A stretch of DNA of 64,000 bases. Source: Hirudo medicinalis. Lineage: Eukaryota > Annelida > Clitellata > Hirudinida > Hirudinidae. This document shows, piece by piece, positions 16,249 through 29,100 of the stretch (the stretch's first letter is position 1; each line of letters starts with the position of its first letter). The position numbers and the translations under genes were made by a program. The notes beneath the pieces were generated by a model that was not told where the DNA came from, did not search any database, and was given only the letters and a program-made list of their open reading frames with translations. Location of the stretch: the NCBI GenBank assembly GCA_011800805.1, contig MPNW01000365.1, positions 1-64,000 on the forward strand, in the 5' to 3' direction.

Positions 16249-19200
16249 CAGAGACTCATTTAACCCGACCAAATAAATATTTGCAATAATAAAATGGAAA
16301 ATGCTGTCATTTAAAAGTCGACTTTTGTGACAAATAAAATCGCTTGTTGTTAGATATTATGTAATTCCCTGATCACATTGACTTTATCGAGACAGTAATT
16401 ATAATAGTTATAAACAAAGCTTAAACGTAACTTAAATAAGCACAACAAGGTTGTGAGAAAATTGTGAGCTACTTTATAAGCAATATTTGATCGTTCCATT
16501 ATAAGATTGTTTTTGATTTGTTTGCTAATGTGTAACATTTTTTAAGGTAATATCAAAAGTTTAGTCTACATCAATAAATCAATCAGGGAAGAAGTATCGC
16601 GGTCATATTTAGTACAACCAAACATATACTATTAACGTTGTAGTTGTGTAGCTCCTTTCTTTTCGACACGAGATTAATTTATCGAACTGAACAACAAAGT
16701 TATGAGAATTAATTTTATTATAGTAATGACTATTGTAAGAACTAAGAGACAGAGGTTCCATAGCATGCGGGACCGGCAACCCAGCCACGATTCAAGATTA
16801 TTAAGATAACAAAGACCAGAGAGAGAGATTCTTTTTTTTTTTATTATTTATTTGATTAAAGTCCGCTGCATGATTAAGATGATTTGGAGAGAGAGAGAGA
16901 GATTATTATTATTATTATTTATTTATTATTTAATTGATTAAAGTCCGCTGCATGACTAAGATGATTTGGATTTAAAGAGAGAGATTCAAATTCAAATCGT
17001 TTATATAGAGGCCTTGCGCGATAGTAGGGATGTGCTGTCATTTCAACGTTCTCAGAAGCCGTCAGTAAGAATTGGCTAGTTTTGGGAATTTTAGGGCCAT
17101 TTTGTTTTAGTGTTTTCAAGTAATATCCAGGTACCCAAATGAAGAGCGAAAAACCCGGATCTAAAAAAGTGTTGTGACATGCAGTACAGTACATGAGGGG
17201 TTGGTTTCAGTCTTCTATGTTATCGCGTGTTACGTTTGAGTTGATAAATGTCGCCTTGTCTTGTTTAAAATAGTTGTCAAAATAAAGTCGGGTTTCTGTC
17301 GATCTTGAAGTTGAGTTTAATGCGAAAGACCCAACATAAAGAATTAATAAAACCCAGCTATGGAATCACCGAAGGCCAAGTATTTGAATGGCCTTTTATT
17401 TAATTCCTCAAGGAAATTACGCGAGTCGTTTGAACTTTTTATGTGAATCCACACGATTCATACAGCAAAGTATATTTAACTAAACATTCTTCACAAAATA
17501 AAAAAATTGTAATTAATATTGCAATAATTAAGTTTTAAAAACAAAATAGGAAATTGCACTTAGTAGAAATATTATCTATTATATCAAATTTATTTTTTTA
17601 GATTATTTTGCAAAATACATTTTGATAACTATCGCAAATATTTAAAAAATAAAATATTTAATGGACTTACAAACGTTTTTGAATAATTGTAGAAATTCCA
17701 CAAAATCGAACATCGCAACGAAGACTATCTCACGCGAGACTCCATCTTGTTTTTGTTGTCAATGAACCAAAATAAGATTCGCGAATTTTGGAAAAAAAAT
17801 TGAAAACCATACAACTGGCCACTTGTCTCAAATCATATTTTAACTGCTTGCAATATTATCTCTTAAAATGTTGTAGAATTCTGTTATATATTTTGGCATT
17901 TTAAACCGTAACGTTTCAAGATATAAATCCAGGAGTTTCCGGCAAAAGAAAATCTCCCTCTCCGGAAGCTTTCACGATTTGTATATATTTGCAGCAATTG
18001 CTTGGAAGAAATTCGTGTGCTTGGTAAGAATTTCTAAGCCAGTTTTATTGTGACTTAGTTTTGAATTGAAGATTTGAATTTTTAGCTAGATTTATATTAC
18101 TTCATTGGGTATTAATTTGGAATAAGTTATTTGTATTGCCTAAATTTATTGAAAATGATAAAATTCTATTGATTAGGGTTTTCCATTGCCTTCTATTGCT
18201 TATTAAAGTTGGAGAATTTGGTCTCCTATCAATTTAGTATTATGAGCAGACCAGAAAATTACCTTCAATTATTCAGCATTATTAAAATGCAGTGTTAAAA
18301 TTGTAAAAGTTGTTTTGACTTATGGTAATTCATATTTTAAAACAATAGTTATATTTAAAATATTTAGATTTTTAAAATACATACAAAGTTAACAACTTTT
18401 CTAAAAAATTATTGAGATTTGCCACCTAAGTCATATTATAAATTTCTTGTAATATATCTGAAAGCAATTTCATGGCATCAAAACAAAGTACAAGCTTTTC
18501 AGTTCAAGTTAATATTGACATTTTGAAGAGTGACTCTTCAGGGAACATAATTTCCAGTCACATTCATATCATTTGTTTATATCTCAAATTATTTTTTCTT
18601 ATTTTTTTACCTATTACTGCATATATTATATTTAGTATGTATGTAACTTATTTTCACATATATTTATGAATACAATGTAATACAATCATGAACTCATACC
18701 AAAAATATTTCTGTTTGAGAAACACCTTGTTTAGTTGCAAGCCTAATTATGCGACCTTATCTTGACAATGCTTTGTGACAGTGCTACCTGACTAGATGCT
18801 GGTGAGAGTTTGACAGAGTGAGGGGAGTTTGTGTGCATTGTTTTCAGAGATTAGACACGCATTTGAGCGGCGGCTTTGGCTTCCAGTGGGTTCTTTAAAA
18901 AAGCCGAGATGTTCAATTTTTTGGCCCTGAATAGACCAAAGGATGTTGTGGGCGTGAAAAAAATTGGTTTAATTTTTAAAATAGTTGTAAAAGGAGTGGG
19001 TTTATATAAATTGTTTAGTTGCCTTCAAGAATAAAGTAAGGATTCTTTTAAAAAATGTTGTTTGATCTGAAAACATTTGCAGATGTTTTTGTTAATAAAT
19101 CTTCAGATGACATCTGGTTTAGTAAATAATTTTATTAAGTTATTTATTATTCACAACATTCTTGCAGTGTCTTGCTTATTTTACTGTTTGTATTTTTGGT

Positions 19201-21430
19201 CTATTTTTAAATATAACTTCTGGTAATATTATTTGAAGTTGGTGGATCTCATTTCTTTTCATAACCACGTGGAAATGTTTTTTCATTTTTATATTCTGAA
19301 AGTGTTTGATTTCACAAGATGAGATCATATTAACATGTTTACAAAGATGCAATGACACCTTATGATTGACGTTATGGGTGACTAAGATATGAAAGTTGTT
19401 ATCTTCATCACTATCACTGTAAGCAGGCTTATGTAATCATACTGTTGATTACTTGATTAGTGCCAATCCTTGGAAGCCTAGAAGCTTCTTTTGGATGTTT
19501 AGTTTTTCATCTCAGGAAGTATCGAGTTATAAAAATGTTTTTAATTATTATTTACCGGTCTCTTTCTCCGCGCGGAGAATGCCGAACAGGAATGTTCCCG
19601 TCGGATGCACTCGTGTTGGATGCTTTTATATAGGTATATGCATTTGTGTCGGATGCGTTTACGTATGCCTTCCGTTGTTTCTGTTGTTGACTTTTCTTTC
19701 AAATCATTGGTTTGCGGATGTTTTCTCCATGCTGCTGTTTTTCTTCCCCAGTGGTTGGTAACTTTGCTTTCAAACTTGTCTTATCGTTCTAATAATACTT
19801 AATGCTATTAAATTTATTAACTAACATTCTTAATGCTTAGTTGTTTATTGATATATATATATTTTTTTTAAAATCGTTTTGTACTTCCTTATTTTAGATT
19901 TCTTTCAGAACAGAGAGTTTAGATCGTTTGGAATTAACGCATGACCTAAGTCTGTAAGATCTATGTGTAAGCAGCATTTTATAACAGGGAAGTAATATTT
20001 CTGTCTGCTGATGTAATTATTCCATAGTCACGACGCCAATATTAGTGACTATGATGATGCTGCCCTTAAACCATAACTGATAATGAATGTATCTTCTTTC
20101 ATCTTCATAACATCAACAGATCAATAATAATGGTAATAATAATAATAATAATAATAACAATAATTCCTAATAATGATAATAATAACCACAATCAACGTCG
20201 CGAGAGTAAGGTTCATTAAGTTGAAGATATCAGGTATCTCTTGGAAGAGGAAGATGAGGATGATGATGATGGTGGTGGTGGTGGTGATGATGATGATGGT
20301 GATGGTGTTTGTAGTGAATCAATTAAGTTGGCGATAGGTTCATCTCAAGCTGTTTTTATGGACAATTATTTCGATCTTATATTCCATTTGCGTTGACGTT
20401 TAGATAGGTGGCTAATTAACATAAGATGGAGGCTAATTGATGTTTCTATGGCGACGTTGCTGTTGACGTAAAAATAGGGACTGAAGAAGATGTTGCATGT
20501 GAATTTGATGTGATTAGACACGGTTGAGAAAGAATTGTGCGAAACTGGATGGATGCGCGACTTGACCTTTGTGGGCGGATTACGGATTGCGGATTGCGGT
20601 AGAAGAATTACCGCAGTCATCCCATGCTAAGCAGGTTTCCGACCACGTGAGGTAAACGATCTGGAGAGATGCGTTGAATGCATAGAAAGTCGATGGTATT
20701 CCTCTCCGATAAACAGTGATCTCAAGTGCATAGTTAAATTAATTGTCGAGTGTTGTCGAGTAGCTATTTTTGAAAGACCTCATTTATTCCTTTTTTATTG
20801 GTTAATGGTTAATAATTAGTAATGGATAAGGACTGTCGAAAGGAGAGCTTATCAATCAGAGAAGTAATTTTGGTCAATCTACTTCTTGTCAAAACGACTA
20901 AATCCCTAATCAATTCATAACCTATGACTTGGTTGGATTTCAGCCTTCTCAATGAGGGAATGTTGATGGATATAAACTCATTGGTTGCTCTCATCAACAA
21001 GTTCTTAGGATGCAATTCGCAATTCATTGTTATTTCTACAAGATTAATGCTTTCCTAAGCCATTGGAAGAAGGAATTTGCAGCTTGTTGGATTGAAGGAA
21101 ATAGCTGATGAAGGAATGAATAAATAAGCTGCTGGAAGACAACCTGTTGTTTTCAACTGGAAAGTGGTTAAACAATTGGCTTAGTGCTGATTGACAGAAT
21201 GATGACTCGATTGAAATACGAGGAAAGTAATGGAATTTCTTGTTGTTTTCCTATATCGAGATTTTCCAATTAGATTTCTTCTAATAAGGACATAATGATA
21301 ACAAACAAGAAGTCTCGCCACTTAAGTACAAGTTGTTGTTGTAGATGTGATATTAGAGATAAAGTTGTGTAGCTGATATAAGAGATAACAGACTTCCTGA
21401 AACTTGTCTCATGGATTAAGGATGCTTGTT
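16249..21430. other. Gene-poor spacer after PP1
   Basis: No coding region was recognised on either strand. It contains a direct duplication near 16850-16975 (segment GATTAAAGTCCGCTGCATGA, followed by a shared 3' part, twice and each near GAGA and TTA runs). It also has an AAT run near 20130 and a GAT/GGT run near 20255-20300. Untranslated first exons of the downstream inositol phosphate kinase could lie here but cannot be seen. Confidence 0.6.
16850..16980. repeat. Direct duplication with GA/TTA simple repeats
   Basis: Two copies of a roughly 40-bp segment containing AGTCCGCTGCATGA lie about 85 bp apart. Each is bounded by TTATTATTTATT on the left and GAGAGAGA on the right. Confidence 0.8.
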
Positions 21431-21439
21431 TTGAGAGAT

Positions 21440-22160
21440 GTTTGGGTTGCTTCGACTTCTTGGAGTGAGGCTACCATTAAGCGTTTGGCCTTTACAGTAG
21501 CATCATCATCAAAGTAGGCAAAGATAGCAAGAGTTTCAGAGAGCTAGCAAAGGTCATGCTCGAATGCAGCGTTAGCGATTTTAGCATTTGGGTGGTCTGA
21601 CGGTGCACAAAGCAGTGCAAGGTCTTGTCTTGGTGCACAGTGCACAGCTGAACCCTCAAAGCAGTTTATCAGATACACTCTCGAGATGAGCAAACTCATT
21701 TCCTGCAGGTGACAGATTTGTTGCCTGTAAGAAGGACAATGACAATTTCAAGAGTTTGCTCCTTGATGTAGTGGCTTGCACACCGCAAATCATGCTTGCG
21801 AAAGAGCCACACCTTTATGTAATTAAGTGCCAGCCAACGTGACCTGTGAACAGTACCAGGGTACCAAAACTTCATTTCCTGGTAACATCCAACAAGTAAG
21901 AAATGAGTCTTAATCAATAGGAAGCCAACATTTTCTGAAGTGGCCAAAGGGGTTTTCAAGACATCATGAACGCCTCAAACCGTGTAAGAACAATTTCTGA
22001 GTTCCACGTGCTTCCATGCTTTCGGGAGAGATAGCAATTTTGCCTTATCTTGTCCTGAAACCAGTATGAGAAGTTGATGGACTTTACCTCGTTTTAGACC
22101 TGTAAGATCATTTATCAGTAACTGCTCTCAACAAAAGTATCAGCACTCAAAATGTCTACT
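21440..22160 (-). pseudogene. Decayed transposon-associated protein remnant (copy B)
   Basis: The minus strand reads LLSLPKAWKHVELRNCSYTV, then (after a stop) a segment with GFLLIKTHFLL, KFWYPGTVHRSRWLALNYIK and VWLFRKHDLR. Further frames downstream give LSETLAIFAYFDDDATVKAK and RLMVASLQEV. The order matches, from memory, the PG..H.AR.M...IY..KI....F.L and LSEELV.LAFFD..V...K..MV.AL blocks of the same invertebrate transposon-associated family as copy A. Stops and frame changes mark it as dead. Confidence 0.5.
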
Positions 22161-22164
22161 TGTG

Positions 22165-23069
22165 CAAGTTGCATGACCTAAGTGTTCAAACAATAATTTT
22201 TGTTACAAGTTGCAAAAAACATATTGTGGGAGATGATTGGTAAAAAATGTCAAAATTTTTAATTTCTAACATTCAATTGAGTTGAACATGTTCTAAAAGT
22301 TAATGTGTCTTGATAATAGTTGACCTCAGAGTCTGTATATGAGCCATCACAAAATGCCAGATTGGTGGGAGTTAACTAAGATGTTTATATATTGGATAGG
22401 AGCACCCTAATAAACATAAGACTTATTTTAAACCATCCAGCATTGTTTTGGAGTTCATGAGGTGCTTGTTAAAGGGATAAATTGAATTTCAGGACTTTAT
22501 TGTTGGTCGTGTGAAGCAATTGTAAATCTTACATCAAGTCAATCAAATCACACTGATGATAATTCTTCTACTTCTAGAGATGAGATAAGAATGGTGTTAT
22601 CACCATTTCAATGTGCCTCCTTAAGTGCATATCTTTCACACATTCTTCACAATGCTTGGTTTAATCATCTGATGTATCTATTCTTAATTGTATTGTTGCT
22701 TCTAATCAACCGACGCCGAAGATTATCACTCTTTCATCATCATTATTGTCATCATCATCGTCGTCGTCGTCGTCATCATCATCATCATCATCAGGAGATT
22801 TTAATTTTAAACCAATTAATACGTAGATATTATGGTAAACAACTCCTGAAGAGGCGTCTTCATCACCTTGATTAACATCACCATCACCTGATGCAAACCT
22901 TTGTCCATCACGCGACCATGTGTCGTTGGATGTTCATGAAATAAGCTCTTAATATATTCATGAATGGAATCACATTGGCATAATTTAACATAATCCCCGT
23001 TTTCTATAAATGATGCAAATAATTAGCTATTAATAATATTATTATTATTGTTGCTGTTGTTATTGTTAC

Positions 23070-23132
<63 letters not shown>

Positions 23133-26112
23133 TTGAACTCATTACTCACGCTTCAAAAAAGCAGTCAGGAATATAATTATTTATTAGTTATTATGTTATT
23201 TTATTAACATTATTACATTTAGGGTGTACGTTGACATTGAGAAGCCTGTTATGTTTTGTGATTAGTAGTACTTCACCATTCCTGTTGTTTGTACATGTCA
23301 CAATGATGGGCATTAATGCCACTGAGCAAGCAATCACCTTTTCTACCTTTTGACAAATAATAAGTGAGCAGGACACACCTTTTTAAATGCTTGTTTGCAT
23401 GCATTGCTTTTATTAAGTGTTATTAGGAGGTGCTTGACAAGTTATGCAAACATCTCGAGAGATGATCTTTCGACCATTCGCCTGTAACGCTAGGGAATAT
23501 TTACTAACAACTTGTTTGCTTCTCCTTAATAAAGCATTTCAGTTGTTGATGATGTCGATAAAAGTTGTTGATAAATACCCAGAAACTGATGCTTTTTTTA
23601 CTTCAAATTTTGCTGAAACGAAGTTAGGTTTGCTTTTTATTTTCACTTTTGCCATGATTCTTATTCAACAACTGTGCCTCTGACGAGCACTTTCTTTAGA
23701 TATCTGATGCATATTGAGTCTCTTGTTATTGTGAAATATATTTGATGTATCACTGCGTAAGTAACCTCGAACTTGGATAAGAACCTGGACTTCGTTGGCA
23801 ATATTTTATGGTCCTCAATGATTCTTCAATTCATATTCAAAATATGCAGTAGAGCTTTCTTAATACTGTTGTTACTCATTCCAGTGTCATCAGAAATGTT
23901 GAATTATTATTTATTTACGTTAGGAAGTTACCTGAATTGGAGCTCATTATTATATCGTTATCTCTCCGAGGCATTTTCTGAAGCTAAAACTTCCAATATT
24001 TTCCTGGTCGGTTGCCTCTCGTTTTCCATTGGTTTTGTGGATGCTGTGCAAACACGAGGAGGACATTATTCAGTTTGCTCAGTGATATATTACTCATGGA
24101 TGTCATGCTCCATTGCACCCATAAGACTTGTTAGGGGTGGTGGAATGTTTACATGATGTATTAATGTGCTTTTTAATTTCATGAAAAGCATTCATTGAAC
24201 GAAAAAATTCGTTCTTAATTAGAGTCTCGATTAATTAATCTATCAAATTATCTATTATTCAGAAATTATGTTAATTATTGGGGAATTACCTTGCATGATG
24301 TTGTTGTTGATAGTTGCAAGGCGGTTGTCATGCATGACTGCTTCTTGATGTTGATCATCTCTTATAAGCTATTTCAATTCCAACCTCGCCTTTCCCAGGC
24401 TTTTTCCTTGCCACTGATATTTGCATGAAGAATTGGATTTTCCAGCAGATGTTTGCTTGCACTTCATGATCATGAGACACTGGGGACATTGATGATGATG
24501 ATGATGATGATGATGGTGATGGTGGTGGTTATGGTGGTGAGTAGGGCAAGATGATAATGTTCTTGTAAATGGAACATCTTTAGTGAATTTCGACATAAAT
24601 ATATACATAAAGATGAAAATGATTTTTTTTTAAATTGTCAAACGTCTCAAAGGTTCCACAATAAATCTTCATTGCTATTATTATTGTTACGTTATGTATT
24701 TTTTAGAATAGCCATCAATAAAGTCCTTAAAAATGACTGTCAAATGCTTTGAAGAATAGATGTTTTGAGAGAAGGATGTTATCTCAGAACTATGATTAAG
24801 ATTTCTATTCAGAACATGAAACTTGAAAACAAATTCAGACATCATTCAGATGTCGGTGCATCAGTTGGTCTTATTGGTGTCTTCAAATGCTTTTTCTTCC
24901 TAGCTCATTCATCTCGTAAAAATATCTTTTTCATTATTCAATCCGTTCGAATGCATTGCCGGTCGGATTTTCAAACTTTTCGTTAAAAAACTGCATTTTG
25001 GGCCAATCATTTCGAAACTTTATTTCTATTTTATAATTTATTTTAAAAGTACCGACGATGGTAGACTTATTATTGCCTTATTGTAATTACGTAATCGTTA
25101 ATCGCAGTTTCCTGGAAATGTTTGCATGAAAGAATTGGAGACAGCTTTCATCTAAGTGAATAACAAAAACACTTACGCTTGAACTATTTCTCCCATAAAA
25201 CTGAATTACTGCATTTTTAATAACCTTTGCAGCCTCGAGTTTTAGTAGGTTGTTGTTAGTAAATTAGCCATAGATATTAACCTCGATGATTGTTTACAGG
25301 TTAAAATTGACCTGCACGGACACAACTTTACCAGAAATTTTGAATGCGTTTTTATTTGGTTGAAAATAGCGAGACATTGTAGGTGCTTGTTTTGTTCTAT
25401 CTCGAGTCATGCTCCAATGAATTCGTCTCTTAAATTATCAGAGGATGTTAATGATGTTATAACATTCGAGGCTCACTGATGACATTGACCTTATCCATGT
25501 ATTTAGACCACAAGGACCTCTTGCAGTCGCTAGGTTGAGATCGTTGCGAAAGTGTCACAAGTTATTTGAATAACTTCAGCCGTTCTTGGTAATGTAGTTA
25601 TGTTGTTGTAGTGGCTAACTATAGTTCAGTAATTACACAAAATGAGGTAATGTTTCACCATCTTTCCACATCATTACGCACTCTAGTAGCTACCTCGACC
25701 TTCACCATTGTTGTGATTTCACGCTGCGCATGGTGTGATGCTTTTCATAGGCAGGGAGTTAAAAGCCTGCGAGTCCTATATTTTTTTTACTTGTCTTTGA
25801 AAGGAATGTTATTCACGCCTGCCAACGCGGTTGCTTGCTGTTGATTATAAACAACATGTTGCATCAACATGTTAGTTGACAATGTTAATATACAATTCCT
25901 TCAATAGCTTAACTCCCAGTTTGCAACTTTCAGGTCAAATTGCAGGTCGTGAAAAGATAATAAAGATTAAACTGCATCTAAAAACAACGACATAACAGGG
26001 ATCTCCATTTTCTCTCCATTACTCTCAGAATTCCTAGCACAATTAGATCCAGTTTCGAATACTTCTCCGACAGCTCCTCCTCCGTCGGTCCTAGTTTCTC
26101 AAAGCCACCCAA
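22165..26112. other. Gene-poor spacer before the inositol phosphate kinase
   Basis: No coding region was recognised. It has several microsatellites: (CAT/CGT)n near 22738-22795, a long (TTA)n run near 23070-23131 and (GAT)n near 24488-24530. Open frames here are short, many of them crossing simple repeats, with no family resemblance. Confidence 0.6.
23070..23131. repeat. (TTA)n microsatellite, about 20 units
   Basis: An uninterrupted trinucleotide run, among the longest in the window. Confidence 0.95.
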
Positions 26113-29100
26113 ATGCCTCAGTGCTTGATGGAGCAGGATGAAACCCAGTGGGATCTTGTTCGCCTTGAACCCTACCTCCACCAGGTAAATCGTGTTTTTT
26201 TGCAGAGGTCATTGATGTCCGCGCATGAATTTATTTGCCGTCTCGCTCGGTCTTTTCTAACCGATGCATTATTAACGAGGCATAATATTGTTTGCCTAAC
26301 CATCATATTATTCAACCATACAACATCATTCTAAAAATTACCTGCTTTGAACTGCATGTGTGCAGGCCTGATTCGGATGCAATGTGTGCGCCGCTTTGTT
26401 ATTATTGCTCGTTGTTGCTCATTGACGCAACCTGTACGTTGTCTCATTCATCGTTGTTCGTGTAATTGACCCTTGTTGACGACAGGTCGTGAGGTGCTTC
26501 TAAGGCACAACTGCGGTTCATAAACGAAACATTTTATTACCTATTTTAGTTATTTAATTTGTTCATTTATTTGCTTATTTCCTCATCATTTTCTTACTAG
26601 TTATGTCTTGGCAGCTTATAAATTACCTGTTAAACCAATAGAAGTGCAAGTATTAAAAAGTCACTGCCTTAATTGAGCCAAGGAGAGAACTGATGTTTAT
26701 CTTCTCGTCAATGCAAATTGTTGTCAATGCAAATTGTTGGGTGTTCCACCTCTAAAGTGTTTGCGACCTCATAACTTTCAAGAACCATGTTTTGTGAAAG
26801 TTCTGTGAAATTTAAACTTATGTTTGTGACTCTGGTAACTCAAGTAGTAGTTGATCGACATCTTTCCAGTGTAAATGGTTTGGCCTCGTCGTATCAATCA
26901 CTCATCATCTTTTCACTCTTTTTTGTTAAACTAATTTCAAAGCATGCAAATAATAGGATTGTTGCTGGTTGAAAATGATTTTGGAATTTACTGCTGCTTA
27001 TCTTAAGTTATAATGAAGGAATGTTTTCATAAAAACGATTGAAACAAACTAACCCTGAAAGATTAAAAAATGATGGCGTTGTATTTTTAAAATAGTCCTA
27101 AAATAGCAGTTAACACAAACAAGCTGGGTAACCATGTTCAGTTGCGTAATAACTCCCAGGGTTCTCTATTTTTATGGCTTTCAGTGAGCACTTTCCATTG
27201 AAACCATTGAAAGAATGCATTAAGCAGGTTCACTTTGTAAGACTTCTTTGATGAGGTTCTCCTTCATTCCTTTCATTTCCATCGCACGTTCACGAGGGCT
27301 TTCAGCACGAAATGGAAGTTTCGATTTATATATTTTTATTATTCATTTTAATATTCTGTTGATATCCTTTTATTTGTTAAAATAGCTTATCGTAATTAAT
27401 TAATATAACATAATAACCGATCAGGTCGGAGGTCATTCCATGATGCTGAGGTTTGACGAGAACACGGTCTGCAAATCGTTGAATCCAAGAGAACATCACT
27501 TCTACAAAACCATGCCCTACGAGATGAGAGAGTTCACTCCTCAGTACAAAGGTGAGAATTACAATTTTTACTTCATTTATTCAACTCCATCGATGGCTCG
27601 TGATACTCGAATTTGTATTTCGAAGCATTCAAAACTCGCGTGTCGGACTCAACAGTTTACTGTTTTATTGCTTAATTTGTAAGCTTTTTTTAAAGATTTT
27701 TATGAAAAACTATCTCAAAAGTAATAATTTTTGCAGAAATGTCTGCCGATTACTGAGTAATTATTTCGTTTAGGAAAGGTGCTTGAAATGGTCGGATAAA
27801 GTTATTAAAGTGCCTTAACCTCTCCTGCCAATTACATATCTACTTCCAATCTTTCCACCATGTCAAAACTGCTCGAAAGACTCCAGAATTCTTCCCCACA
27901 TTACCACATCCTCCAACTTCTCCTCTTTTCAATTGGCCTATACACAAGGTTTCTCTACAGAAACCTCTCTTTCACACATTTTCAATAATCTCTCCGACAT
28001 ATGTGGCAAGGGCAGTTGTGCCGTCATGGTAGACCTGGACCTCTCGGCAACTCTCCGGACACTATCAACCACCAAATACTGTTGGAGAGACTTAAGTCCG
28101 ACTTTGGAATCGATGGCTTTGCATTCTCTTGGATACAATCTTACCTTTCTAACAGAACCCAATATGTGAAACTTGGTAACCACTCCTCTCCAGTTGAACT
28201 TCTTGCTGGTGTTCCTCAGAGCTCTGTCCTGGGACCTCTGCTTTTCACAACTTACACTTCACCCCTGTCCAACATAATTCATGGCTTCGAAGTATCTTTC
28301 CATCAATACGCAGATGACACAAGTCTCTTCTCTATCCTCTCCAGCGANCCCCTGTCCAACATAATTCATGGCTTCGAAGTATCTTTCCATCAATACGCAG
28401 ATGACACAAGTCTCTTCTCTATCCTCTCCAGCGACAGCATGTCTGATCAACTCAGAAATTTGCGGAAGTGCACAGTGCAATCAATGATTGGCATCTTGTT
28501 AACTTTCTTCAACTGAATCAGCAGAAATCCGAAATCATGTTCATCGGCACACCTGTTCACCTAAAAACTCTGTCTCCCCCAACCTCCATAAACGTTGCAG
28601 GCACCCTCCTACCTTCTTCTACTACTCTTAAACTCCTCGGTGTTACTTTTGATTCTCACCTCAGCTTTAAAGAACATTCTGCCTCCATCATCAAATCATG
28701 CAATCATCTCGTCTGGTCAATTCGGCATATTTGTCCACTCCTTTCCGTCGACACAACTTCTGCCCTTGCATGCAGTCTTGTTCTCTCTCGCCTGGATTAC
28801 TGCAATTCCCTTCTCTACGATACATCTACCTCTTTGATCCTTTCCTTGCAGCGCGTCCAAAACAAACTCGCCAAACTTGTCCTTCTTAACCCAACCTTCA
28901 ATAGCACTGAATGCCTGAAGAAATTGCACTGGCTACCGATCCATAATNCACCTCCTTCTCCGCCGTCATACATCTGGTCTTCGCTCATCTTCCACCATTC
29001 AACCACACCAACCAGTTCACAAATCATCCCTCATCAACAGAGGCTTCTCGTATGCCTCTCCTGCTGTCTGGAATGCCTTACCTCCCCAAGTAAGAGATCA

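Noticed and set aside
16919..17194. 91-codon minus-strand frame with FIWVPGYYLK
   Set aside because: Overlaps the GA/TTA-rich direct duplication; no recognised family and no neighbouring exons.
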